Below are positions 37,352 to 43,987 of a stretch of DNA of 43,987 bases, in pieces (position 1 is the stretch's first letter; each line of letters opens with the position of its first letter). The translations under genes and the position numbers were made by a program. The notes below the pieces were generated by a model, which did no database searches, had not been told where the DNA came from, and worked only from the letters and a program-made list of their open reading frames with translations. The stretch spans positions 823,632 through 867,618 of the forward strand of contig NZ_LWIG01000001.1 of the NCBI RefSeq assembly GCF_002068095.1, in the 5' to 3' direction. The DNA comes from Bradyrhizobium sacchari. Its GTDB lineage: Bacteria; Pseudomonadota; Alphaproteobacteria; Rhizobiales; Xanthobacteraceae.

Positions 37352-37756
37352 TCAGTGCCCGGGCAGCTTCTCGAACGTCTTCATGCCCGCGGGGATCGCG
37401 TGGAACTCCTGCATGTCGCAGGTGTAGATCGCCATCTGCGGATGGAATTGCTTCGGGTCGTCCAGGGTGCCGACCTTGAGGATCGCGGCCGGCAGCCCCG
37501 GAACCTTGGTCACCAGGTGCGTGCCGCATTCGGCGCAGAACTCGCGTGTCACCGCGCGTTCGAGATCCTTGCGCATGAATTGCTTGGGCTGGCCCTTGAT
37601 GTAGGAGAAGCCGGCCGCCGGCATCGCGATGAAGGTGTTGGGCGCGCCGCCCGAGATGTACTGGCACTCGCGGCAATGACACTGCGCCTGCATCATCGGG
37701 TCGCCCTCGGCCACATAGCGCACTTCGCCGCAATAGCATCCGCCTTCCAAACGCAT
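37352..37756 (-). CDS. GFA-family zinc-binding protein
   Basis: This 134-residue protein has the GFA (glutathione-dependent formaldehyde-activating, CENP-V) zinc fold. It starts MRLEGGCYCGEVRYVAEGD with the C-x-C-G metal loop, then QAQCHCREC with the second Cys cluster, FSYIKGQPKQFMRKD, and CAECGTHLVTKVPGL with the third. Many GFA proteins of this type have no proven formaldehyde activity, so the name only describes the fold. GGGAGGT 5 nt before the ATG at 37756 fixes the start. It follows the caspase-like gene on the same strand after about 110 bp. Confidence 0.92.
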   Translation of the reverse strand: MRLEGGCYCGEVRYVAEGDPMMQAQCHCRECQYISGGAPNTFIAMPAAGFSYIKGQPKQFMRKDLERAVTREFCAECGTHLVTKVPGLPAAILKVGTLDDPKQFHPQMAIYTCDMQEFHAIPAGMKTFEKLPGH

Positions 37757-37867
37757 GACGACCTCCCGTTTGTTGTTCTTGAGGTCGATATTTCTGCGCG
37801 GGCGGTTCGGAATGGCAATCTTTTTCTTCGCGGTGGCCAAAACGTCTCGCCGCAAAGCCCCCGGCAC

Positions 37868-39466
37868 TCACCGCTTGGCGAGTCCGCAACCACTGAACCC
37901 TCGGCCATGCCAGCATCCGCTGCTCATGCACTCGGCTTCCAGACGAGGGCAGACCGTTGAGGCGCAATTTGCATTGCCGGTGAACCCCGCGCAGGCCGCG
38001 GCGCACCTGCCGCGCATCGTCGAGCAGGTCAGTCCTCCGGTCTGCCGCGCCTTGCCGTCTCCCCGTTGTTCGGGCGGGATCACTGCGGTCTTGTCGTCGT
38101 GCCGGTTGGTCCGCTTTGCATCGATCTCGGCCGGGTTCGCACCCGGGCTTTGCGGTACCAGTTTTGTCAATTCCATTTGGCACGGCCGCGATGTCTCGGT
38201 GCGAACGCCGGATCCGCTCGCGTCTTTCAGCGCAAGGACGATCTTGTACTGATACGGAGAGCCGGCGGGCCGCCGCAGCGGATCATTCTCGGGTAACAGA
38301 CCTCTCACCCTAATGCTGGCGCTGCCATCGGCCTCGATCTTTCCGTCATAAATAGACGAACCCGGCTTGCCGTCGTCGCCAAAGGCCGCGTGAAGCACCC
38401 CGTTCTTTATCCGTAGGGCATGTTGATAATAGGACTCCGGGAAGGGACCTTCGGCCTGACAGCGTTCCCGTCCTATCCAGGTTCCGTCGAAAGCACTGAT
38501 TTGTTTCGCTTCATCGGCAGATTTTGCCAGGGCCGCAATACGGGATCGGGCAAGGTCCGCGAATGCACAGGCCGGAAAGCGCACGAGATGATCCTTGAAG
38601 GCTGCCAACGTGCCAAGCGCCTCCGTGCTGCGCCAATGATCTCCGGCATCCGCGCAAGGATCGGCCTGAGGCGCTGTTGCTGGCGATAAAGCCGCCATCT
38701 CGGGTTTGCCGTTGAGATAGTACTCGCCGAAGAACGACAACGAGAGCTCGGGCACCTGCGTGCCCTTGGTGCGCTGGTACACGCCCGCGCTGATGGTCTG
38801 AAACACCGAATTGACATTGCCGGGATCGCGTATGTGCTCCAAGAACGAACTCGTATAGGGGCTGTTGCGGCCGTCGCCGTCGTCTGCCGTTCGACCCGCC
38901 TGGGTCGCGTAAGAGATGATCGTGCCATCCGGGCTTTCCATCTTCGCCAGCCCGCGGGATACCGTCACGCTCCGCCCCTGCCCCACGTTTCTCCGCAGTT
39001 CTTCAGCAAATGGATTGTCGCGGCAGGCATCGAGCACCAGTATCCGGAGATTCTTGGCTTGTTGCAGGTCCGCCAGAATCTCGTCGGCCCGCACCAGGCG
39101 CCGCAGATCGACCTCGTCGCGCACGACCGCATCGACCGGCACCAGATAGTTGACACCGGCGAATTGAAGCGCGTGCCCGCTGTAATAGAACAAGGCGACG
39201 TCGGCGCCGCGCGCTTCCCGCGCAAAACGCAGAACTGCCTCCTGCATCGCGGATTGGTCGAGATCGGTTGCGACGATGGGATCAAACCCGGATCGTTTCA
39301 GCACCGCACCGACGTCGGCCGCGTCATTGGTTGGATTGGAAAGCGCGGGAACGTTCCGGTAGGCGCCGTTTCCGATCACCAATGCGACGCGTTTGTCTGC
39401 ATGAGCGTTGAGGCTCGAGAAACCAAGCAGCAGAAAGCACAGAGTCAAGTATTGCGACAGCCGCAT
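37868..39466 (-). CDS. Secreted caspase-like (peptidase C14) protein with cysteine-rich C-terminus
   Basis: This 532-residue protein has a signal peptide (LSQYLTLCFLLLGFSSLNAHA, residues 3-23) and a caspase p20-like domain that begins KRVALVIGNGAYRNVPALSN. The catalytic dyad is visible as His98 in LFYYSGHALQ and Cys148 in LVLDACRDNPF. A middle region from about residue 255 includes HLVRFPACAFADLARSRIA and a domain starting FDGTWIGRERCQAEGPFPES, resembling an uncharacterised extracellular beta-domain. The last 56 residues hold eight Cys. ATG 39466 is chosen for its clean signal peptide and a GGGAG site. It is likely periplasmic; the substrate is unknown, and metacaspase-type Arg/Lys specificity is only a family expectation. 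Confidence 0.88.
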   Translation of the reverse strand: MRLSQYLTLCFLLLGFSSLNAHADKRVALVIGNGAYRNVPALSNPTNDAADVGAVLKRSGFDPIVATDLDQSAMQEAVLRFAREARGADVALFYYSGHALQFAGVNYLVPVDAVVRDEVDLRRLVRADEILADLQQAKNLRILVLDACRDNPFAEELRRNVGQGRSVTVSRGLAKMESPDGTIISYATQAGRTADDGDGRNSPYTSSFLEHIRDPGNVNSVFQTISAGVYQRTKGTQVPELSLSFFGEYYLNGKPEMAALSPATAPQADPCADAGDHWRSTEALGTLAAFKDHLVRFPACAFADLARSRIAALAKSADEAKQISAFDGTWIGRERCQAEGPFPESYYQHALRIKNGVLHAAFGDDGKPGSSIYDGKIEADGSASIRVRGLLPENDPLRRPAGSPYQYKIVLALKDASGSGVRTETSRPCQMELTKLVPQSPGANPAEIDAKRTNRHDDKTAVIPPEQRGDGKARQTGGLTCSTMRGRCAAACAGFTGNANCASTVCPRLEAECMSSGCWHGRGFSGCGLAKR

Positions 39467-39564
39467 GAATTCAACTCCCAGCCTGCGCATGATATTCGCG
39501 AGGCTCGGGACATTGCAATTTAACTTAGGACGGTGTCTCAGCCACTGCGATGCAGTCCGGCAAC

Positions 39565-39601
39565 CCAAAAAGAAAGGGGCTCCAACTTGCGCTGGAGCCC
39601 C
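39565..39601 (-). terminator. Intrinsic terminator downstream of the first amtB
   Basis: Read on the minus strand, a 9-bp stem (TGGAGCCCC pairing in the plus-strand sense with GGGGCTCCA) around an 8-nt loop is followed by TTTCTTTTTGGG. It lies 85 bp after the amtB stop at 39686 and separates that gene from the caspase-like gene downstream. Confidence 0.88.
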
Positions 39602-39685
39602 TCAACGGTCGGGGCATTGCCGGGTATGTGCCCAAACCGTAGTTGTGGACGCGATCTCCGGAGAGACCGCGTCCGGGAGGAGAGG

Positions 39686-41134
39686 TTACATGTTGTAGGC
39701 GCGCTCGGTGTGCTCGGTGATGTCGAGGCCTTCACGCTCGCTCTCGACATTGGCGCGGAGGCCAACGATCACATCGACGACCTTGTAGAGGATCGCCGAA
39801 CCGATGCCCGACCACACCAGCGTGGTGCAGACGCCCCAGAGCTGGGAGATCATCTGCGCCGCGAAGTCGTAATCGGCAACCTTCGGCGGGATGGCGGTGT
39901 AGTCGATGATGCCCGCACCACCGAGCGCCGGGTTGACGAGGATGCCGGTGCCGAGGGCGCCGACGATGCCGCCGATGCAGTGCACGCCGAACACGTCGAG
40001 CGAGTCGTCGTAGCCGAGCGCGTTCTTCACGACGGTGCAGAAGAACAGGCAGACCACGCCGACGACCAGGCCGAGGACGATCGCACCCATCACACCGGCG
40101 AAGCCGGCGGCGGGCGTGACGGCCACGAGGCCCGCGACAGCGCCGGAGATGACGCCGAGCACCGACGGATGACCCTTCACGATCCACTCCGCGAACATCC
40201 ACGACAGCGCGGCGGCTGCGGTGGCGACGAAGGAGTTGGTCATGGCGAGCGCAGCGCCGCCGTTGGCTTCGAGGTTGGAGCCGGCGTTGAAGCCGAACCA
40301 GCCGACCCAGAGCAGCGAGGCGCCGATCATCGACATGGTCAGCGAGTGCGGAGCCATCAACTCCTTGCCGTAGCCGACGCGCTTGCCGATAAGGAGGGCG
40401 CCGACGAGGCCTGCGATGCCGGCGTTGATGTGCACCACGGTGCCGCCCGCGAAGTCGATCGCGCCCTTCTTGAAGATCCAGCCGGCGTCGGCGTTGATCT
40501 CGTCGAGCTTGGCCTGCGCCGCGGTCTTCGCCGCCGCATCACCCGCCGCAGCCAGAGCCTTGGCAGCGTCCTGGATCGCGTCCGGGCCCGGCCAGTACCA
40601 GACCATGTGCGCGATCGGGAAGTAGATCAGCGTGACCCAGAGCGGGATGAACAGCGCGATCGCCGCGAACTTCATGCGTTCGGCGAAGGCGCCGACGATG
40701 AGGGCGGGCGTGATCGCCGCGAAGGTCATCTGGAAGCACATATAGATGAGCTCCGAGATGTTGGCATCGACCGAGAAGGTCGCGGCCTTCGAATCGGTGG
40801 TGACGCCCATCATGAAGGCCTTGGAGAAGCCGCCGATGAAGTCGGAACCGCCGGTGAAGGCGAGGCTGTAGCCGTACACGGCCCAGATCACGGTGACGAC
40901 GCAGACGGTGTAGAACACCTGCATCAGAACGGAGAGCATGTTCTTGGAACGGACGAGGCCGCCGTAGAACAGCGCGAGGCCGGGGATCGTCATCAACAGC
41001 ACGAGCACTGTCGATGTCAGCATCCAGGCGTTGTCTCCCTTGTTGACCGTTGGCTCGGCGTAGGCTGCGGTCGCAGCGAACAGGCCGACTGCGAGAGCCG
41101 CCAATCCCGCGCCATAGGGACGCTTGAACGTCAT
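39686..41134 (-). CDS. amtB: Ammonium transporter (Amt), copy with longer loops
   Basis: AmtB is a trimeric inner-membrane ammonium channel. The 482-residue precursor has a signal peptide (LAALAVGLFAATAAYA) and about 11 membrane helices. Family signatures are DNAWMLTSTVLVLLMTIPGL, ALFYGGLVRSKNMLSVLMQ, the FAGGTVVHINAGIAGLVGAL stretch with the pore-lining His, LLWVGWFGFNAGSNL, and DDSLDVFGVHCIGGIVGALG with the second pore His. A loop of about 45 residues with AAKALAAAGDAAAKTAAQAK lies in the middle, absent from the second copy. ATG 41134 has a strong AGGAG site. It follows glnK by 37 bp and is closed by a terminator. Confidence 0.96.
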   Translation of the reverse strand: MTFKRPYGAGLAALAVGLFAATAAYAEPTVNKGDNAWMLTSTVLVLLMTIPGLALFYGGLVRSKNMLSVLMQVFYTVCVVTVIWAVYGYSLAFTGGSDFIGGFSKAFMMGVTTDSKAATFSVDANISELIYMCFQMTFAAITPALIVGAFAERMKFAAIALFIPLWVTLIYFPIAHMVWYWPGPDAIQDAAKALAAAGDAAAKTAAQAKLDEINADAGWIFKKGAIDFAGGTVVHINAGIAGLVGALLIGKRVGYGKELMAPHSLTMSMIGASLLWVGWFGFNAGSNLEANGGAALAMTNSFVATAAAALSWMFAEWIVKGHPSVLGVISGAVAGLVAVTPAAGFAGVMGAIVLGLVVGVVCLFFCTVVKNALGYDDSLDVFGVHCIGGIVGALGTGILVNPALGGAGIIDYTAIPPKVADYDFAAQMISQLWGVCTTLVWSGIGSAILYKVVDVIVGLRANVESEREGLDITEHTERAYNM

Positions 41135-41171
41135 ATTGTTTACTCCTGATTGGATAAGGTTGAGCGCGAAA

Positions 41172-41510
41172 TCAGAGGGCCGCGGCATCGGCCTCGCCGG
41201 TGCGGATGCGAACCGCATGGTCGAGATTGATGACGAAGATCTTGCCGTCGCCGATCTGTCCGGTTTTCGCAGCGGACGTGATGGCGTCGATGGTCTTGTC
41301 GACCTGGTCGGAGGCGACAGCGACCTCGATCTTGATCTTGGGCAGGAAGCTCACGGCATATTCGGCGCCGCGATAGATTTCCGTATGGCCCTTCTGGCGG
41401 CCATACCCTTTGACTTCCGTCACTGTGAGACCATGAACGCCGATGGCGGTCAGGGCGTCACGGACTTCTTCCAGCTTGAATGGCTTGATAATCGCCATAA
41501 CAATTTTCAT
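41172..41510 (-). CDS. glnK: PII nitrogen regulatory protein GlnK, copy 1
   Basis: PII proteins sense 2-oxoglutarate, ATP/ADP and glutamine state, and GlnK docks onto AmtB to close it. The 112-residue protein begins [20 protein letters not shown] and has the T-loop [25 protein letters not shown] with the uridylylation Tyr51. The B-loop is [26 protein letters not shown], with the ATP contacts. The C-terminus ADAAAL differs from the second copy. The ATG at 41510 gives the exact family start. It is paired with the amtB downstream; a candidate sigma-54 promoter lies 106-122 bp upstream. Confidence 0.97.
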   Translation of the reverse strand: MKIVMAIIKPFKLEEVRDALTAIGVHGLTVTEVKGYGRQKGHTEIYRGAEYAVSFLPKIKIEVAVASDQVDKTIDAITSAAKTGQIGDGKIFVINLDHAVRIRTGEADAAAL

Positions 41511-41820
41511 GGGTCCTATCCCCGCTTGGGCCCGGTCCGGACGTGGCCGGGCGTTTCTCGACTGGTTCGCCACGAGGGAGAAGTTTCACTACGCGGGCAC
41601 AGCCGGACCCCTAGAATCAAATGCCGTGCCAGATCGGGCGTATTGCCTAACGGACTATGAAAACGGGTGTTTTCGCGCCTGGTGCGTATTGCGATGCGGT
41701 GCGCTATTACGTCGCGCTCAAAAGCTGGTCATGCATGCTCAATAAGCAGGCACGACAGGCTGCCGACACAATGTTGCTCACGTGTCGGGCAGCAGGACGG
41801 TATTAAAGTAGTGCGGACGC
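41511..41820. other. 310-bp intergenic region between the two glnK-amtB pairs
   Basis: It lies between the stop of the second amtB and the start of glnK copy 1. Apart from the candidate sigma-54 site, it contains only scattered short inverted pairs; no gene, repeat family member or clear terminator was identified. Confidence 0.5.
41616..41632 (-). promoter_or_regulatory. Candidate sigma-54 promoter of glnK-amtB pair 1
   Basis: On the minus strand the sequence reads CTGGCACGGCATTTGAT, which fits the RpoN pattern TGGCAC-(N5)-TTGCW except that the -12 GC is GA. The spacing GG-N10-GA is right. Transcription would start about 95 nt before glnK. glnK-amtB operons are commonly NtrC/RpoN-controlled. 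No clear NtrC palindrome was found nearby. Confidence 0.45.
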
Positions 41821-43122
41821 TTATTGCAGGGCTTCGCCGTGCTGAGAAATATCCAATCCCTCGAGCTCGTGCTCACGGGATACGCGCAGGGGCACAAACA
41901 GGCCGACCAGCTTGAGCAGGATGAAGCTCACGCCAGCCGCCCAGACGAAGGTGACCGCGACGCCGTAGAGCTGGATCAGAAGCTGCTGCGGATGGCCTTC
42001 GATCAGGCCGGCGGTGCCGCCGATCGCGCTGGTTGCGAACACGCCTGCGAGCAGGGTGCCGGTCAGGCCGCCGATGCCGTGGACGCCGAACACGTCGAGC
42101 GAATCGTCGTAGTTGAAGCGGTGTTTCAGCCAAGTGCAGGCCCAGTAGCAGATGGCTCCGGCGGCGATGCCGATGACGATGCCGTGCCAGGGCGCAACGA
42201 ACCCGGAGGCCGGCGTGATGGTGCCGAGGCCGGCGACCGCGCCGGAGATCATGCCGAGCACGGAGGGTTTGCGCCGCGTCGACCATTCGATCGCGCCCCA
42301 GGTCAATGCGCCGGAGCAGGCGGCCAGATGCGTGGCGATGATCGCCATCACCGCACGCGAATTGGCCGCACCCGCCGAGCCGCCGTTGAAGCCGAACCAG
42401 CCGACCCACAAAAGGCCCGTGCCCATCACTGCCAGCGAGAGATCGAACGGCGAGAGATTTTCGGTGCCGTAGCCATGGCGGCGTCCCATCACCTTGGCGG
42501 CGACGAGGCCGGCGGTGCCGGCCGACAGGTGCACGACGAGGCCGCCGGCGAAATCCAGCACGCCCATGCTGTTGAGGAAGCCGCCGCCCCACACCCAATG
42601 CGCCAGCGGAATATAGACGAAGATGAACCAGGCCACGGAGAACAGGAGATAGGCGGAGAACCGCATGCGGTCGGCGACGGAGCCGGCGACCAGCGCCACC
42701 GTGATGATCGCGAACGTCATCTGGTACAGCATGAACAGCGCTTCCGGGATCGTCTTCGCCGCCGGGTTGACGCTGTCGAGCGTCATGCCTGCGAGGAACC
42801 AGCGGTCGAGCGTGCCGATCCACGGGCCGTCGCCGACGAAGCAGAGCGAGTAGCCGAATGCGACCCAGAGAATCGAGATGATCGTCACCGCCGCAAGGCT
42901 CTGCGCCATGGTCGCCAGCACGTTCTTCTTGCGCACCATGCCGGAATAGAACAGTGCCAGACCGGGGATCGTCATCATCAGCACCAGCGCGGTGGCGACG
43001 ATCATCCAGGCGGTGTCGGCGGTGTTGATCTCCGAGCCTGCGGCGTGCGCCGGCGCGGCCATGACCAATGAAAGTCCGATCGGCGCAGCCCAAGCGGCTG
43101 CGCGGCGCAACGATCCCGCCAT
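41821..43122 (-). CDS. amtB: Ammonium transporter (Amt), shorter copy
   Basis: This 433-residue precursor has a signal peptide (GLSLVMAAPAHAA) and about 11 membrane helices. It shares with the other copy the start TADTAWMIVATALVLMMTIP, the FYSGMVRKKNVLATMAQS helix, LDFAGGLVVHLSAGTAGLVA with a pore His, LLWVGWFGFNGGSAGAA, and DDSLDVFGVHGIGGLTGTLL. The C-terminal tail LRVSREHELEGLDISQHGEALQ carries the E-G-L-D-I-S motif that supports coupling between subunits. ATG 43122 has GGGGGAA upstream. It is paired with glnK copy 2, 78 bp upstream. Confidence 0.96.
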   Translation of the reverse strand: MAGSLRRAAAWAAPIGLSLVMAAPAHAAGSEINTADTAWMIVATALVLMMTIPGLALFYSGMVRKKNVLATMAQSLAAVTIISILWVAFGYSLCFVGDGPWIGTLDRWFLAGMTLDSVNPAAKTIPEALFMLYQMTFAIITVALVAGSVADRMRFSAYLLFSVAWFIFVYIPLAHWVWGGGFLNSMGVLDFAGGLVVHLSAGTAGLVAAKVMGRRHGYGTENLSPFDLSLAVMGTGLLWVGWFGFNGGSAGAANSRAVMAIIATHLAACSGALTWGAIEWSTRRKPSVLGMISGAVAGLGTITPASGFVAPWHGIVIGIAAGAICYWACTWLKHRFNYDDSLDVFGVHGIGGLTGTLLAGVFATSAIGGTAGLIEGHPQQLLIQLYGVAVTFVWAAGVSFILLKLVGLFVPLRVSREHELEGLDISQHGEALQ

Positions 43123-43200
43123 GTCATTTCCCCCAGCATAGAAATTGCGTCGCACGCTGTGGCGTCGTTGCCCGGTGCAATCGAAGCAGTCGTTCTTGAT

Positions 43201-43590
<390 letters not shown>

Positions 43591-43784
43591 TCAATCTGGC
43601 ATCTTTCCGGGCAAATGGCACAAAAAAGTTGCAGATTGAAGCGGAAAAACGTCTGGCCAAGGGAGGTCATGTGAATGGCCGCCTCTGTACAGGGCAACAG
43701 TTCATCCTCCACAATGCATTTTTGGCATGGATGCGGTGAACCCGCGCCGGCCGAGCGGTACATAAGTATTTTGGGGGACGGTTC

Positions 43785-43987
43785 ATGGCGAGTTGGTTCT
43801 ACGCATCCGAGGGCAAGCAGCAGGGGCCCTTTCCGGAAGGGCAATTCCGCGACCTGATCGCCCAGGGCGTCGTGCGCCCGGACACGCTGGTGTGGTCCGA
43901 GGGCATGGCCGGCTGGCAGAAGGCCGCCGAGATTCCCGGCCTGCTCGGCGGCGGTGCACCTCCGATGATCCCGGCCGGCGGCCCGCC
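43785..43987 (+). CDS. GYF_2 (DUF4339) domain protein, N-terminal part (cut by window edge)
   Basis: An ATG at 43785, preceded by GGGGGAC, opens a frame that runs to the window end without a stop. The 67 visible residues begin MASWFYASEGKQQGPFPEGQ and continue FRDLIAQGVVRPDTLVWSEGMAGWQKAAEIPGLL. The W-x-Y ... G-P-x-x ... L-x-x-G-x-v-x-x-x-T-x-V-W-x-x-G-M-x-x-W pattern is the GYF_2 domain found at the start of many bacterial membrane proteins. A Gly/Pro-rich linker follows. What the domain is attached to lies outside the window. Confidence 0.9.
   Translation, partial: MASWFYASEGKQQGPFPEGQFRDLIAQGVVRPDTLVWSEGMAGWQKAAEIPGLLGGGAPPMIPAGGP

Noticed and set aside
39533..41149. A 538-codon plus-strand frame with many Asp/His/Arg repeats opposite amtB
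   Set aside because: It is the complement of membrane-helix codons and shows no family similarity.
43616..43633. TGGCACAAAAAAGTTGCA, looking like a sigma-54 promoter on the plus strand
   Set aside because: GG and GC are 12 bp apart instead of the required 10, and it points to the GYF_2 gene rather than glnK.

Overview
The window reads as chromosomal core DNA of an alphaproteobacterium of the order Hyphomicrobiales, most likely Bradyrhizobium or a close relative in Nitrobacteraceae. This is inferred from the high GC content, the look of the encoded proteins, the gene order mnmE-mnmG-rsmG-parA-parB, the parS sequence, and several interspersed palindromic repeat families of the kind common in Bradyrhizobium genomes. 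No prophage, transposase, CRISPR array, rRNA or tRNA was seen. About 37 genes were recognised, including one cut by each window edge and one apparently broken gene.

Left part (1-10.7 kb): the 5' part of hisB runs left. Diverging from it is hslV - GNAT acetyltransferase - DUF2585 membrane protein - hslU, the HslUV protease with two passenger genes. A frameshifted and shortened membrane-protein gene follows. Then comes a leftward operon Tim44-like - MltA lytic transglycosylase - Smr-domain protein, then rightward secB meeting a leftward operon PPSR (DUF299/RP001) - maf - coaE - dnaQ.

Origin-proximal part (10.7-20 kb): the 457 bp between the RP001-type gene and hemJ is the strongest candidate for the chromosomal replication origin. 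It lies beside the gene that flanks Cori in Caulobacter, transcription diverges from it on both sides, and it holds degenerate DnaA boxes and an AT-rich dyad. To its right are hemJ, rho (with a good promoter and a long leader), mnmE, mnmG, rsmG, parA and parB. Five perfect copies and one near-perfect copy of the parS 14-mer GTTTCACGTGAAAC lie within 2.6 kb between the end of mnmE and the 5' part of rsmG. One supplies the probable GTG start codon of rsmG and another lies inside its coding sequence.

Middle part (20-32 kb): leftward leuS-lptE-holA (Leu-tRNA synthetase, LPS assembly lipoprotein, DNA polymerase III delta), two GGDEF diguanylate cyclases (one soluble with an I-site, one membrane sensor without), a YggS-type PLP protein, an L,D-transpeptidase-like protein with a hydratase/decarboxylase-family enzyme, an OmpR-type response regulator followed by a stand-alone cyclic-nucleotide-binding domain protein, and exodeoxyribonuclease III.

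Right part (32-44 kb): a leftward set of a class I/II aminotransferase, ftsK and a LolA-like carrier; a GFA-type zinc protein; a secreted caspase-like protease with an unusual cysteine-rich C-terminus; and two consecutive glnK-amtB pairs for ammonium sensing and uptake. The window ends in the start of a GYF_2 (DUF4339) protein. The most notable biology here is the origin/partition region and the doubled PII-ammonium transporter module. I did not find a convincing wholly new system.
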